NCBI GenBank assembly: GCA_029207755.1
Contig: JARCOQ010000197.1
Location: 62,001 to 126,000, forward strand
Source of the DNA: Chamaea fasciata
Lineage: Eukaryota; Chordata; Aves; Passeriformes; Sylviidae
Reading direction: 5' to 3'
DNA length: 64,000 bases
Shown: in pieces, positions 1 to 8,590 of the stretch
Layout of the letters: every line of letters begins with the position of its first letter
Position numbering within the stretch: position 1 is the stretch's first letter
Notes under the pieces: model-generated
Database searches by the model: none
Seen by the model: the letters and a program-made list of their open reading frames with translations, nothing else
Told to the model about the DNA's origin: nothing
Program-made: the position numbers and the translations under genes

Positions 1-20
1 GATTTCATTTCTTGCAATAC

Positions 21-60
21 TTTCTCTGTCTCTTTCTTTCCATTTCTGCCTTGATTGCAG
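21..60 (+). promoter_or_regulatory. Pyrimidine tract ending in a splice-acceptor-like TTGCAG, representative
   Basis: About 35 bases rich in C and T (blocks such as TTTCTCTGTCTC and TTTCTTTCC) end in GATTGCAG before GCTAGG, which matches the general form of a eukaryotic 3' splice site. It recurs in every monomer, as TTGCAG or TTTCAG. It is weakened to TTGAAG before, for example, 9601, 13286, 17350, 21816, 23447, 26340, 43111, 51003 and 56378. The match is to consensus only; nothing here shows transcription or splicing. Confidence 0.3.
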
Positions 61-234
61 GCTAGGAATTGGAATTATTTTGGCAAGTGTTGCTCCTTTT
101 CCCTGCCCCTCCTTTCATCTCAGTCCATTAGCTTGCAATCGCCGCAGTTGCAGATTTTCTCAAATTTTTTCAGTCGCACTGTTTTTCCTCATATCTCCTT
201 TCCAGAGCATCTGTTTGACTTTGTTCTCTGATTT

Positions 235-298
235 CAAGATTTCGTTCCCTTTCCCGAAAGGGAAGGCTTTCCCTTTCGGGAAAGGGAACGAAATCTTG
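235..298. repeat. Long-form palindrome (64 bp: 30-bp arms, 4-nt loop), representative
   Basis: The first arm runs CAAGATTTCGTTCCC (235-249) on through TTTCCCGAAAGGGAA (250-264). The loop is GGCT (265-268), and the second arm (269-298) is the exact reverse complement of the first. Each arm is itself a smaller hairpin, TTCCCTTTC-CC-GAAAGGGAA, so alternative three-way or cruciform folds are possible. The element sits at anchor +155 in essentially every monomer; by my count about 103 copies are long, 48 short and 4 truncated. It contains four CpG. In RNA it would form a 30-bp stem. Confidence 0.97.
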
Positions 299-304
299 CG
301 ATTT

Positions 305-320
305 CAATGAAGATTCATTG
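305..320. repeat. Small inverted repeat next to the main palindrome, representative
   Basis: CAATGAA-GA-TTCATTG has 7-bp arms and a 2-nt loop and lies 6 bp after the large palindrome. It is conserved in nearly all monomers. Exceptions include CAATGAGGATTC after the palindromes of 49752, 59341 and 61020, and GAAGATTTATTG in the 42714/47669/54714 type. Confidence 0.85.
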
Positions 321-399
321 GGCAAGCCTGGGGCCCTCTCCCTGCACTTGTGGGCATCCCACTGACTTTTATGGTTTTCAGATGCTTTCGGAATTTTCC

Positions 400-424
400 T
401 TTTTTTTTTTTTTTTTTTTTTTTT
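400..424 (+). repeat. Variable poly-T tract, representative (T25)
   Basis: A mononucleotide T run follows GGAATTTTCC or GGAATTTTCGTG in every monomer and is followed by AAGG, AAGA or CTAAGG. Lengths range from about 9 (near 49212) to 28 T. Short tracts (~T10) tend to go with AAGATTTC, and long ones with AAGGATTTC. It accounts for much of the spacing variation. Confidence 0.9.
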
Positions 425-1087
425 AAGGATTTCATTTCTTGCAATACTTTCTCTGTCTCTTTCTTTCCATTTCTGCCTTGATTTCAGGCTAGGAATTGGA
501 GTTATTTTGGCAAGTGTTGCTCCTTTTCCCTGCCCCTCCTTTCATCTCAGTCCATTAGCTTTCAATCGCCGCAGTTGCAGATTTTCTCGGATTTTTTCAG
601 TCGCACTGTTTTTCCTCATATCTCCTTTCCAGAGCATCTGTTTGACTTTGTTCTCTGATTTCAAGATTTCGTTCCCTTTCCCGAAAGGGAAGGCTTTCCC
701 TTTCGGGAAAGGGAACGAAATCTTGCGATTTCAATGAAGATTCATTGGGCAAGCCTGGGGCCCTCTCCCTGCACTTGTGGGCATCCCACTGACTTTTATG
801 GTTTTCAGATGCTTTCGGAATTTTCCTTTTTTTTTTTTTTTTTTTTTTTTAAGGATTTCATTTCTTGCAATACTTTCTCTGTCTCTTTCTTTCCATTTCT
901 GCCTTGATTGCAGGCTAGGAATTGGAGTTACTTTGGCAAGTGTTGCTCCTTTTCCCTGCCCCTCCTTTCATCTCAGTCCATTAGCTTGCAATCGCCGCAG
1001 TTGCCGATTTTATCAAATTTTTTCAGTCGCACTGTTTTTCCTCATATCTCCTTTCCAGAGCATCTGTTTGACTTTGTTCTCTGATTT

Positions 1088-1127
1088 CAAGATTTCGTTC
1101 CGTTTCGGGAAAGGGAACGAAATCTTG
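1088..1127. repeat. Short-form palindrome with one arm mismatch
   Basis: TTCCGTTTC replaces TTCCCTTTC in the left arm, leaving one mismatch in the 19-bp stem. The same change is in the paralogue at 3132-3171, supporting the 2044-bp duplication. Confidence 0.85.
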
Positions 1128-2141
1128 CGATTTCAATGAAGATTCATTGGGCAAGCCTGGGGCCCTCTCCCTGCACTTGTGGGCATCCCACTGACTTTTA
1201 TGGTTTTCAGATGCTTTCGGAATTTTCGTGGTTTTTTTTTTTTTTTCTAAGGATTTCATTTCTTACAATACTTTCTCTGTCTCTTTCTTTCCATTTCTGC
1301 CTTGATTGCAGGCTAGGAATTGGAATTATTTTGGCAAGTGTTGCTCCTTTTCCCTGCCCCTCCTTTCATCTCAGTCCATTAGCTTGCAATCGCCGCAGTT
1401 GCAGATTTTCTCGGATTTTTTCAGTCACACTGTTTTTCCTCATATCTCCTTTCCAGAGCATCTGTTTGACTTTGTTCTCTGATTTCAAGATTTCGTTCCC
1501 TTTCCCGAAAGGGAAGGCTTTCCCTTTCGGGAAAGGGAACGAAATCTTGCGATTTCAATGAAGATTCATTGGGCAAGCCTGGGGCCCTCTCCCTGCACTT
1601 CTGGGCATCCGACTGACTTTTATGGTTTTCAGATGCTTTCGGAATTTTCCTTTTTTTTTTTAAGGATTTCATTTCTTGCAATACTTTCTCTGTCTCTTTC
1701 TTTCCATTTCTGCCTTGATTTCAGGCTAGGAATTGGAGTTATTTTGGCAAGTGTTGCTCCTTTTCCCTGCCCCTCCTTTCATCTCAGTCCATTAGCTTGC
1801 AATCGCCGCAGTTGCAGATTTTCTCGGATTTTTTCAGTCGCACTGTTTTTCCTCATATCTCCTTTCCAGAGCATCTGTTTGACTTTGTTCTCTGATTTCA
1901 AGATTTCGTTCCCTTTCGGGAAAGGGAACGAAATCTTGCGATTTCAATGAAGATTCATTGGGCAAGCCTGGGGCCCTCTCCCTGCACTTCTGGGCATCCC
2001 ACTGACTTTTATGGTTTTCAGATGCTTTCGGAATTTTCGTGTTTTTTTTTTTTTTTTTTAAGGATTTCATTTCTTGCAATACTTTCTCTGTCTCTTTCTT
2101 TCCATTTCTGCCTTGATTTCAGGCTAGGAATTGGAGTTATT

Positions 2142-3800
2142 TTGGCAAGTGTTGCTCCTTTTCCCTGCCCCTTTTTTCATCTCAGTCCATTAGCTTGCAA
2201 TCGCCGCAGTTGCAGATTTTCTCGGATTTTTTCAGTCGCACTGTTTTTCCTCATATCTCCTTTCCAGAGCATCTGTTTGACTTTGTTCTCTGATTTCAAG
2301 ATTTCGTTCCCTTTCCCGAAAGGGAAGGCTTTCCCTTTCGGGAAAGGGAACGAAATCTTGCGATTTCAATGAAGATTCATTGGGCAAGCCTGGGGCCCTC
2401 TCCCTGCACTTCTGGGCATCCCACTGACTTTTATGGTTTTCAGATGCTTTCGGAATTTTCCTTTTTTTTTTTAAGATTTCATTTCTTGCAATACTTTTTC
2501 TGTCTCTTTCTTTCCATTTCTGCCTTGATTGCAGGCTAGGAATTGGAATTATTTTGGCAAGTGTTGCTCCTTTTCCCTGCCCCTCCTTTCATCTCAGTCC
2601 ATTAGCTTGCAATCGCCGCAGTTGCAGATTTTCTCGGATTTTTTCAGTCGCACTGTTTTTCTTCATATCTCCTTTCCAGAGCATCTGTTTGACTTTGTTC
2701 TCTGATTTCAAGATTTCGTTCCCTTTCCCGAAAGGGAAGGCTTTCCCTTTCGGGAAAGGGAACGAAATCTTGCGATTTCAATGAAGATTCATTGGGCAAG
2801 CCTGGGGCCCTCTCCCTGCACTTCTGGGCATCCCACTGACTTTTACGGTTTTCAGATGCTTTCGGAATTTTCGTGGTTTTTTTTTTTTTTTTCTAAGGAT
2901 TTCATTTCTTACAATACTTTCTCTGTCTCTTTCTTTCCATTTCTGCCTTGATTGCAGGCTAGGAATTGGAATTATTTTGGCAAGTGTTGCTCCTTTTCCC
3001 TGCCCCTCCTTTCATCTCAGTCCATTAGCTTGCAATCGCCGCAGTTGCAGATTTTCTCGGATTTTTTCAGTCGCACTGTTTTTCCTCATATCTCCTTTCC
3101 AGAGCATCTGTTTGACTTTGTTCTCTGATTTCAAGATTTCGTTCCGTTTCGGGAAAGGGAACGAAATCTTGCGATTTCAATGAAGATTCATTGGGCAAGC
3201 CTGGGGCCCTCTCCCTGCACTTGTGGGCATCCCACTGACTTTTATGGTTTTCAGATGCTTTCGGAATTTTCGTGGTTTTTTTTTTTTTTTCTAAGGATTT
3301 CATTTCTTACAATACTTTCTCTGTCTCTTTCTTTCCATTTCTGCCTTGATTGCAGGCTAGGAATTGGAATTATTTTGGCAAGTGTTGCTCCTTTTCCCTG
3401 CCCCTCCTTTCATCTCAGTCCATTAGCTTGCAATCGCCGCAGTTGCAGATTTTCTCGGATTTTTTCAGTCACACTGTTTTTCCTCATATCTCCTTTCCAG
3501 AGCATCTGTTTGACTTTGTTCTCTGATTTCAAGATTTCGTTCCCTTTCCCGAAAGGGAAGGCTTTCCCTTTCGGGAAAGGGAACGAAATCTTGCGATTTC
3601 AATGAAGATTCATTGGGCAAGCCTGGGGCCCTCTCCCTGCACTTCTGGGCATCCCACTGACTTTTATGGTTTTCAGATGCTTTCGGAATTTTCCTTTTTT
3701 TTTTTTTTTTTTTTTTTTAAGGATTTCATTTCTTGCAATACTTTCTCTGTCTCTTTCTTTCCATTTCTGCCTTGATTTCAGGCTAGGAATTGGAGTTATT
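2142..3800 (+). repeat. Four-monomer HOR block, first copy (1659 bp)
   Basis: It contains monomers at 2142, 2554, 2977 and 3375. It shares the CCCCTTTTTTCATC variant in its first monomer and TTTTACGG after its second with the block starting at 3801. It ends in a monomer carrying CAGTCACACTG, which the next block lacks at the equivalent place. Confidence 0.7.
3132..3171. repeat. Short-form palindrome with the same arm mismatch
   Basis: It carries TTCCGTTTCGGG as at 1088-1127. It lies in the monomer at 2977. Confidence 0.85.
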
Positions 3801-5454
3801 TTGGCAAGTGTTGCTCCTTTTCCCTGCCCCTTTTTTCATCTCAGTCCATTAGCTTGCAATCGCCGCAGTTGCAGATTTTCTCGGATTTTTTCAGTCGCAC
3901 TGTTTTTCCTCATATCTCCTTTCCAGAGCATCTGTTTGACTTTGTTCTCTGATTTCAAGATTTCGTTCCCTTTCCCGAAAGGGAAGGCTTTCCCTTTCGG
4001 GAAAGGGAACGAAATCTTGCGATTTCAATGAAGATTCATTGGGCAAGCCTGGGGCCCTCTCCCTGCACTTCTGGGCATCCCACTGACTTTTATGGTTTTC
4101 AGATGCTTTCGGAATTTTTCTTTTTTTTTTAAGGATTTCATTTCTTGCAATACTTTCTCTGTCTCTTTCTTTCCATTTCTGCCTTGATTGCAGGCTAGGA
4201 ATTGGAATTATTTTGGCAAGTGTTGCTCCTTTTCCCTGCCCCTCCTTTCATCTCAGTCCATTAGCTTGCAATCGCCGCAGTTGCAGATTTTCTCGGATTT
4301 TTTCAGTCGCACTGTTTTTCTTCATATCTCCTTTCCAGAGCATCTGTTTGACTTTGTTCTCTGATTTCAAGATTTCGTTCCCTTTCCCGAAAGGGAAGGC
4401 TTTCCCTTTCGGGAAAGGGAACGAAATCTTGCGATTTCAATGAAGATTCATTGGGCAAGCCTGGGGCCCTCTCCCTGCACTTCTGGGCATCCCACTGACT
4501 TTTACGGTTTTCAGATGCTTTCGGAATTTTCGTGGTTTTTTTTTTTTTTTTCTAAGGATTTCATTTCTTACAATACTTTCTCTGTCTCTTTCTTTCCATT
4601 TCTGCCTTGATTGCAGGCTAGGAATTGGAATTATTTTGGCAAGTGTTGCTCCTTTTCCCTGCCCCTCCTTTCATCTCAGTCCATTAGCTTGCAATCGCCG
4701 CAGTTGCAGATTTTCTCGGATTTTTTCAGTCGCACTGTTTTTCCTCATATCTCCTTTCCAGAGCATCTGTTTGACTTTGTTCTCTGATTTCAAGATTTCG
4801 TTCCCTTTCCCGAAAGGGAACGAAATCTTGCGATTTCAATGAAGATTCATTGGGCAAGCCTGGGGCCCTCTCCCTGCACTTGTGGGCATCCCACTGACTT
4901 TTATGGTTTTCAGATGCTTTCGGAATTTTCCTTTTTTTTTTTTTTTTTTAAGGATTTCATTTCTTGCAAAACTTTCTCTGTCTCTTTCTTTCCATTTCTG
5001 CCTTGATTGCAGGCTAGGAATTGGAATTATTTTGGCAAGTGTTGCTCCTTTTCCCTGCCCCTCCTTTCATCTCAGTCCATTAGCTTGCAATCGCCGCAGT
5101 TGCAGATTTTCTCGGATTTTTTCAGTCGCACTGTTTTTCCTCATATCTCCTTTCCAGACCATCTGTTTGACTTTGTTCTCTGATTTCAAGATTTCGTTCC
5201 CTTTCCCGAAAGGGAAGGCTTTCCCTTTCGGGAAAGGGAACGAAATCTTGCGATTTCAATGAAGATTCATTGGGCAAGCCTGGGGCCCTCTCCCTGCACT
5301 TCTGGGCATCCCACTGACTTTTATGGTTTTCAGATGCTTTCGGAATTTTCCTTTTTTTTTTTTTTTTTTTAAAAGGATTTCATTTCTTGCAAAACTTTCT
5401 CTGTCTCTTTCTTTCCATTTCTGCCTTGATTGCAGGCTAGGAATTGGAATTATT
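3801..5454 (+). repeat. Four-monomer HOR block, second copy (1654 bp)
   Basis: It contains monomers at 3801, 4213, 4636 and 5032. It matches the preceding block by spacing (412, 423, 396, 423) and by shared private variants. The third monomer (4636) differs by carrying the unusual CC-loop short palindrome. Confidence 0.7.
4791..4830. repeat. Short-form palindrome with CC loop (unique variant)
   Basis: The arms are the standard 19-bp pair but the two-base centre is CC (4810-4811), where the other intact short copies have GG. It could be the inverted short form, or a separate 24-bp deletion between the paired GAAAGGGAA repeats rather than between the TTCCCTTTC repeats. Confidence 0.92.
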
Positions 5455-7288
5455 TTGGCAAGTGTTGCTCCTTTTCCCTGCCCCTCCTTTCATCTCAGTC
5501 CATTAGCTTGCAATCGCCGCAGTTGCAGATTTTCTCGGATTTTTTCAGTCGCACTGTTTTTCCTCATATCTCCTTTCCAGAGCATCTGTTTGACTTTGTT
5601 CTCTGATTTCAAGATTTCGTTCCCTTTCCCGAAAGGGAAGGCTTTCCCTTTCGGGAAAGGGAACGAAATCTTGCGATTTCAATGAAGATTCATTGGGCAA
5701 GCCTGGGGCCCTCTCCCTGCACTTGTGGGCATCCCACTGACTTTTATGGTTTTCAGATGCTTTCGGAATTTTCCTTTTTTTTTTTAAGATTTCATTTCTT
5801 GCAATACTTTCTCTGTCTCTTTCTTTCCATTTCTGCCTTGATTGCAGGCTAGGAATTGGAATTATTTTGGCAAGTGTTGCTCCTTTTCCCTGCCCCTCCT
5901 TTCATCTCAGTCCATTAGCTTGCAATCGCCGCAGTTGCAGATTTTCTCGGATTTTTTCAGTCGCACTGTTTTTCTTCATATCTCCTTTCCAGAGCATCTG
6001 TTTGACTTTGTTCTCTGATTTCAAGATTTCGTTCCCTTTCCCGAAAGGGAAGGCTTTCCCTTTCGGGAAAGGGAACGAAATCTTGCGATTTCAATGAAGA
6101 TTCATTGGGCAAGCCTGGGGCCCTCTCCCTGCACTTCTGGGCATCCCACTGACTTTTACGGTTTTCAGATGCTTTCGGAATTTTCGTGGTTTTTTTTTTT
6201 TTTTTTCTAAGGATTTCATTTCTTACAATACTTTCTCTGTCTCTTTCTTTCCATTTCTGCCTTGATTGCAGGCTAGGAATTGGAATTATTTTGGCAAGTG
6301 TTGCTCCTTTTCCCTGCCCCTCCTTTCATCTCAGTCCATTAGCTTGCAATCGCCGCAGTTGCAGATTTTCTCGGATTTTTTCAGTCGCACTGTTTTTCCT
6401 CATATCTCCTTTCCAGAGCATCTGTTTGACTTTGTTCTCTGATTTCAAGATTTCGTTCCCTTTCCCGAAAGGGAAGGCTTTCCCTTTCGGGAAAGGGAAC
6501 GAAATCTTGCGATTTCAATGAAGATTCATTGGGCAAGCCTGGGGCCCTCTCCCTGCACTTGTGGGCATCCCACTGACTTTTATGGTTTTCAGATGCTTTC
6601 GGAATTTTCCTTTTTTTTTTTTTTTTTTAAGGATTTCATTTCTTGCAAAACTTTCTCTGTCTCTTTCTTTCCATTTCTGCCTTGATTGCAGGCTAGGAAT
6701 TGGAATTATTTTGGCAAGTGTTGCTCCTTTTCCCTGCCCCTCCTTTCATCTCAGTCCATTAGCTTGCAATCGCCGCAGTTGCAGATTTTCTCGGATTTTT
6801 TCAGTCGCACTGTTTTTCCTCATATCTCCTTTCCAGAGCATCTGTTTGACTTTGTTCTCTGATTTCAATATTTCGTTCCCTTTCCCGAAAGGGAAGGCTT
6901 TCCCTTTCGGGAAAGGGAACGAAATCTTGCGATTTCAATGAAGATTCATTGGGCAAGCCTGGGGCCCTCTCCCTGCACTTCTGGGCATCCCACTGACTTT
7001 TACGGTTTTCAGATGCTTTCGGAATTTTCGTGTTTTTTTTTTTTTTTTTCTAAGGATTTCATTTCTTACAATACTTTCTCTGTCTCTTTCTTTCCATTTC
7101 TGCCTTGATTGCAGGCTAGGAATTGGAATTATTTTGGCAAGTGTTGCTCCTTTTCCCTGCCCCTCCTTTCATCTCAGTCCATTAGCTTGCAATCGCCGCA
7201 GTTGCAGATTTTCTCGGATTTTTTCAGTCGCACTGTTTTTCCTCATATCTCCTTTCCAGAGCATCTGTTTGACTTTGTTCTCTGATTT

Positions 7289-7352
7289 CAAGATTTCGTT
7301 CCCTTTCCCGAAAGGGAAAGCCTTCCCTTTCGGGAAAGGGAACGAAATCTTG
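7289..7352. repeat. Long-form palindrome with inverted loop (AGCC)
   Basis: The arms are identical to other long copies, but the loop (7319-7322) reads AGCC, the reverse complement of the usual GGCT. The centre is therefore flipped relative to the rest of the array while the flanking monomer is not. Confidence 0.93.
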
Positions 7353-8550
7353 CGATTTCAATGAAGATTCATTGGGCAAGCCTGGGGCCCTCTCCCTGCA
7401 CTTCTGGGCATCCCACTGACTTTTATGGTTTTCAGATGCTTTCGGAATTTTCCTTTTTTTTTTTAAGATTTCATTTCTTGCAATACTTTCTCTGTCTCTT
7501 TCTTTCCATTTCTGCCTTGATTGCAGGCTAGGAATTGGAATTATTTTGGCAAGTGTTGCTCCTTTTCCCTGCCCCTCCTTTCATCTCAGTCCATTAGCTT
7601 GCAATCGCCGCAGTTGCAGATTTTCTCGGATTTTTTCAGTCGCACTGTTTTTCCTCATATCTCCTTTCCAGAGCATCTGTTTGACTTTGTTCTCTGATTT
7701 CAAGATTTCGTTCCCTTTCCCGAAAGGGAAGGCTTTCCCTTTCGGGAAAGGGAACGAAATCTTGCGATTTCAATGAAGATTCATTGGGCAAGCCTGGGGC
7801 CCTCTCCCTGATCTTGTGGGCATCCCACTGACTTTTATGGTTTTCAGATGCTTTCGGAATTTTCCTTTTTTTTTTTTTTTTTTTTTAAGGATTTCATTTC
7901 TTGCAAAACTTTCTCTGTCTCTTTCTTTCCATTTCTGCCTTGATTGCAGGCTAGGAATTGGAGTTATTTTGGCAAGTGTTGCTCCTTTTCCCTGCCCCTC
8001 CTTTCATCTCAGTCCATTAGCTTGCAATCGCCGCAGCTGCAGATTTTCTCGTATTTTTTCAGTCGCACTGTTTTTCCTCATATCTCCTTTCCAGAGCATC
8101 TGTTTGACTTTGTTCTCTGATTTCAAGATTTCGTTCCCTTTCCCGAAAGGGAAGGCTTTCCCTTTCGGGAAAGGGAACGAAATCTTGCGATTTCAATGAA
8201 GATTCATTGGGCAAGCCTGGGGCCCTCTCCCTGCACTTCTGGGCATCCCACTGACTTTTATGGTTTTCAGATGCTTTCGGAATTTTCCTTTTTTTTTTTT
8301 TTTTTTTTTTTTTAAGGATTTCATTTCTTACAATACTTTCTCTGTCTCTTTCTTTCCATTTCTGCCTTGATTGCAGGCTAGGAATTGGAGTTATTTTGGC
8401 AAGTGTTGCTCCTTTTCCCTGCCCCTCCTTTCATCTCAGTCCATTAGCTTGCAATCGCCGCAGTTGCCGATTTTCTCAAATTTTTTCAGTCGCACTGTTT
8501 TTCCTCATATCTCCTTTCCAGAGCATCTGTTTGACTTTGTTCTCTGATTT

Positions 8551-8590
8551 CAAGATTTCGTTCCCTTTCGGGAAAGGGAACGAAATCTTG
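8551..8590. repeat. Short-form palindrome (40 bp: 19-bp arms, GG loop), representative
   Basis: The arm CAAGATTTCGTTCCCTTTC is followed by GG and its exact complement. It equals the long form minus 24 bp, a deletion between the two TTCCCTTTC direct copies found 24 bp apart in the long form. Other GG-loop members lie at anchor +155 of, for example, 1744, 9213, 9601, 10423, 12079, 12898, 13286, 14108, 15337, 16962, 20611, 23059, 34085, 41080, 44339, 53896 and 63494. Confidence 0.95.

Larger units (their letters stand above)
80..506 (+). repeat. Representative complete long-form monomer (427 bp)
   Basis: Order of parts from the anchor: a body with pyrimidine blocks and the GC-richer patch ATCGCCGCAG; TTCCAGAGCATCTG; the 64-bp palindrome (235-298); GCGATTTC; a small inverted repeat (305-320); GCCTGGGGCCCTCTCC, which holds an ApaI site; GGCATCCCACTGAC; GGTTTTCAGATGC; GCTTTCGGAATTTTCC; a run of 25 T (400-424); AAGGATTTCATTTC; then a pyrimidine-rich leader ending in GATTTCAG before the next body. 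The commonest diagnostic variants among copies are CTCGGA/CTCAAA, CCTCAT/CTTCAT, GGAATT/GGAGTT, CTTGTGGG/CTTCTGGG, TTGCAGATT/TTGCCGATT, and TGCAGG/TTCAGG/TGAAGG at the leader end. Confidence 0.95.
1..7545 (+). repeat. Array region A: irregular ~1.66-kb four-monomer higher-order repeat
   Basis: Anchors are at 80, 507, 933, 1331, 1744, 2142, 2554, 2977, 3375, 3801, 4213, 4636, 5032, 5455, 5867, 6291, 6711 and 7134. Two kinds of duplication are visible. First, 933 and 1331 match 2977 and 3375 (offset 2044): the first of each pair carries TTCCGTTTCGGG and the second CAGTCACACTG. Second, 2142/2554/2977 match 3801/4213/4636 (offset 1659): the first member of each carries CCCCTTTTTTCATC. The private variant TTTTACGGTTTTC follows the monomers at 2554, 4213, 5867 and 6711, marking a repeating block of about four monomers. 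Most copies carry the long palindrome. Confidence 0.8.

Noticed and set aside
80..310. A recurring ~76- or 68-residue plus-strand reading frame in every monomer
   Set aside because: It begins at TTG, ends at the TGA in CAATGAAG of the same repeat, and changes by 8 residues purely with palindrome length. It reads through the T tract as poly-Phe when extended. It is identical because the DNA is repeated, with no sign of codon-level constraint.
235..424. Rho-independent bacterial terminator (hairpin followed by T run)
   Set aside because: The T run lies about 100 bp after the hairpin rather than directly at its base, and the context is a eukaryotic-type satellite.
1136..1561. Longer ATG-started frames overlapping the previous stop (ATGA), suggestive of coupled translation
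   Set aside because: The overlap is a fixed feature of the repeat sequence. The frames contain poly-Phe from the T tract and appear or vanish with T-tract length.
8557..8574. CENP-B box
   Set aside because: The short palindrome contains TTCG and CGGG in the right order, but they are separated by eight bases rather than seven and the central A is missing. I do not count it as a match.
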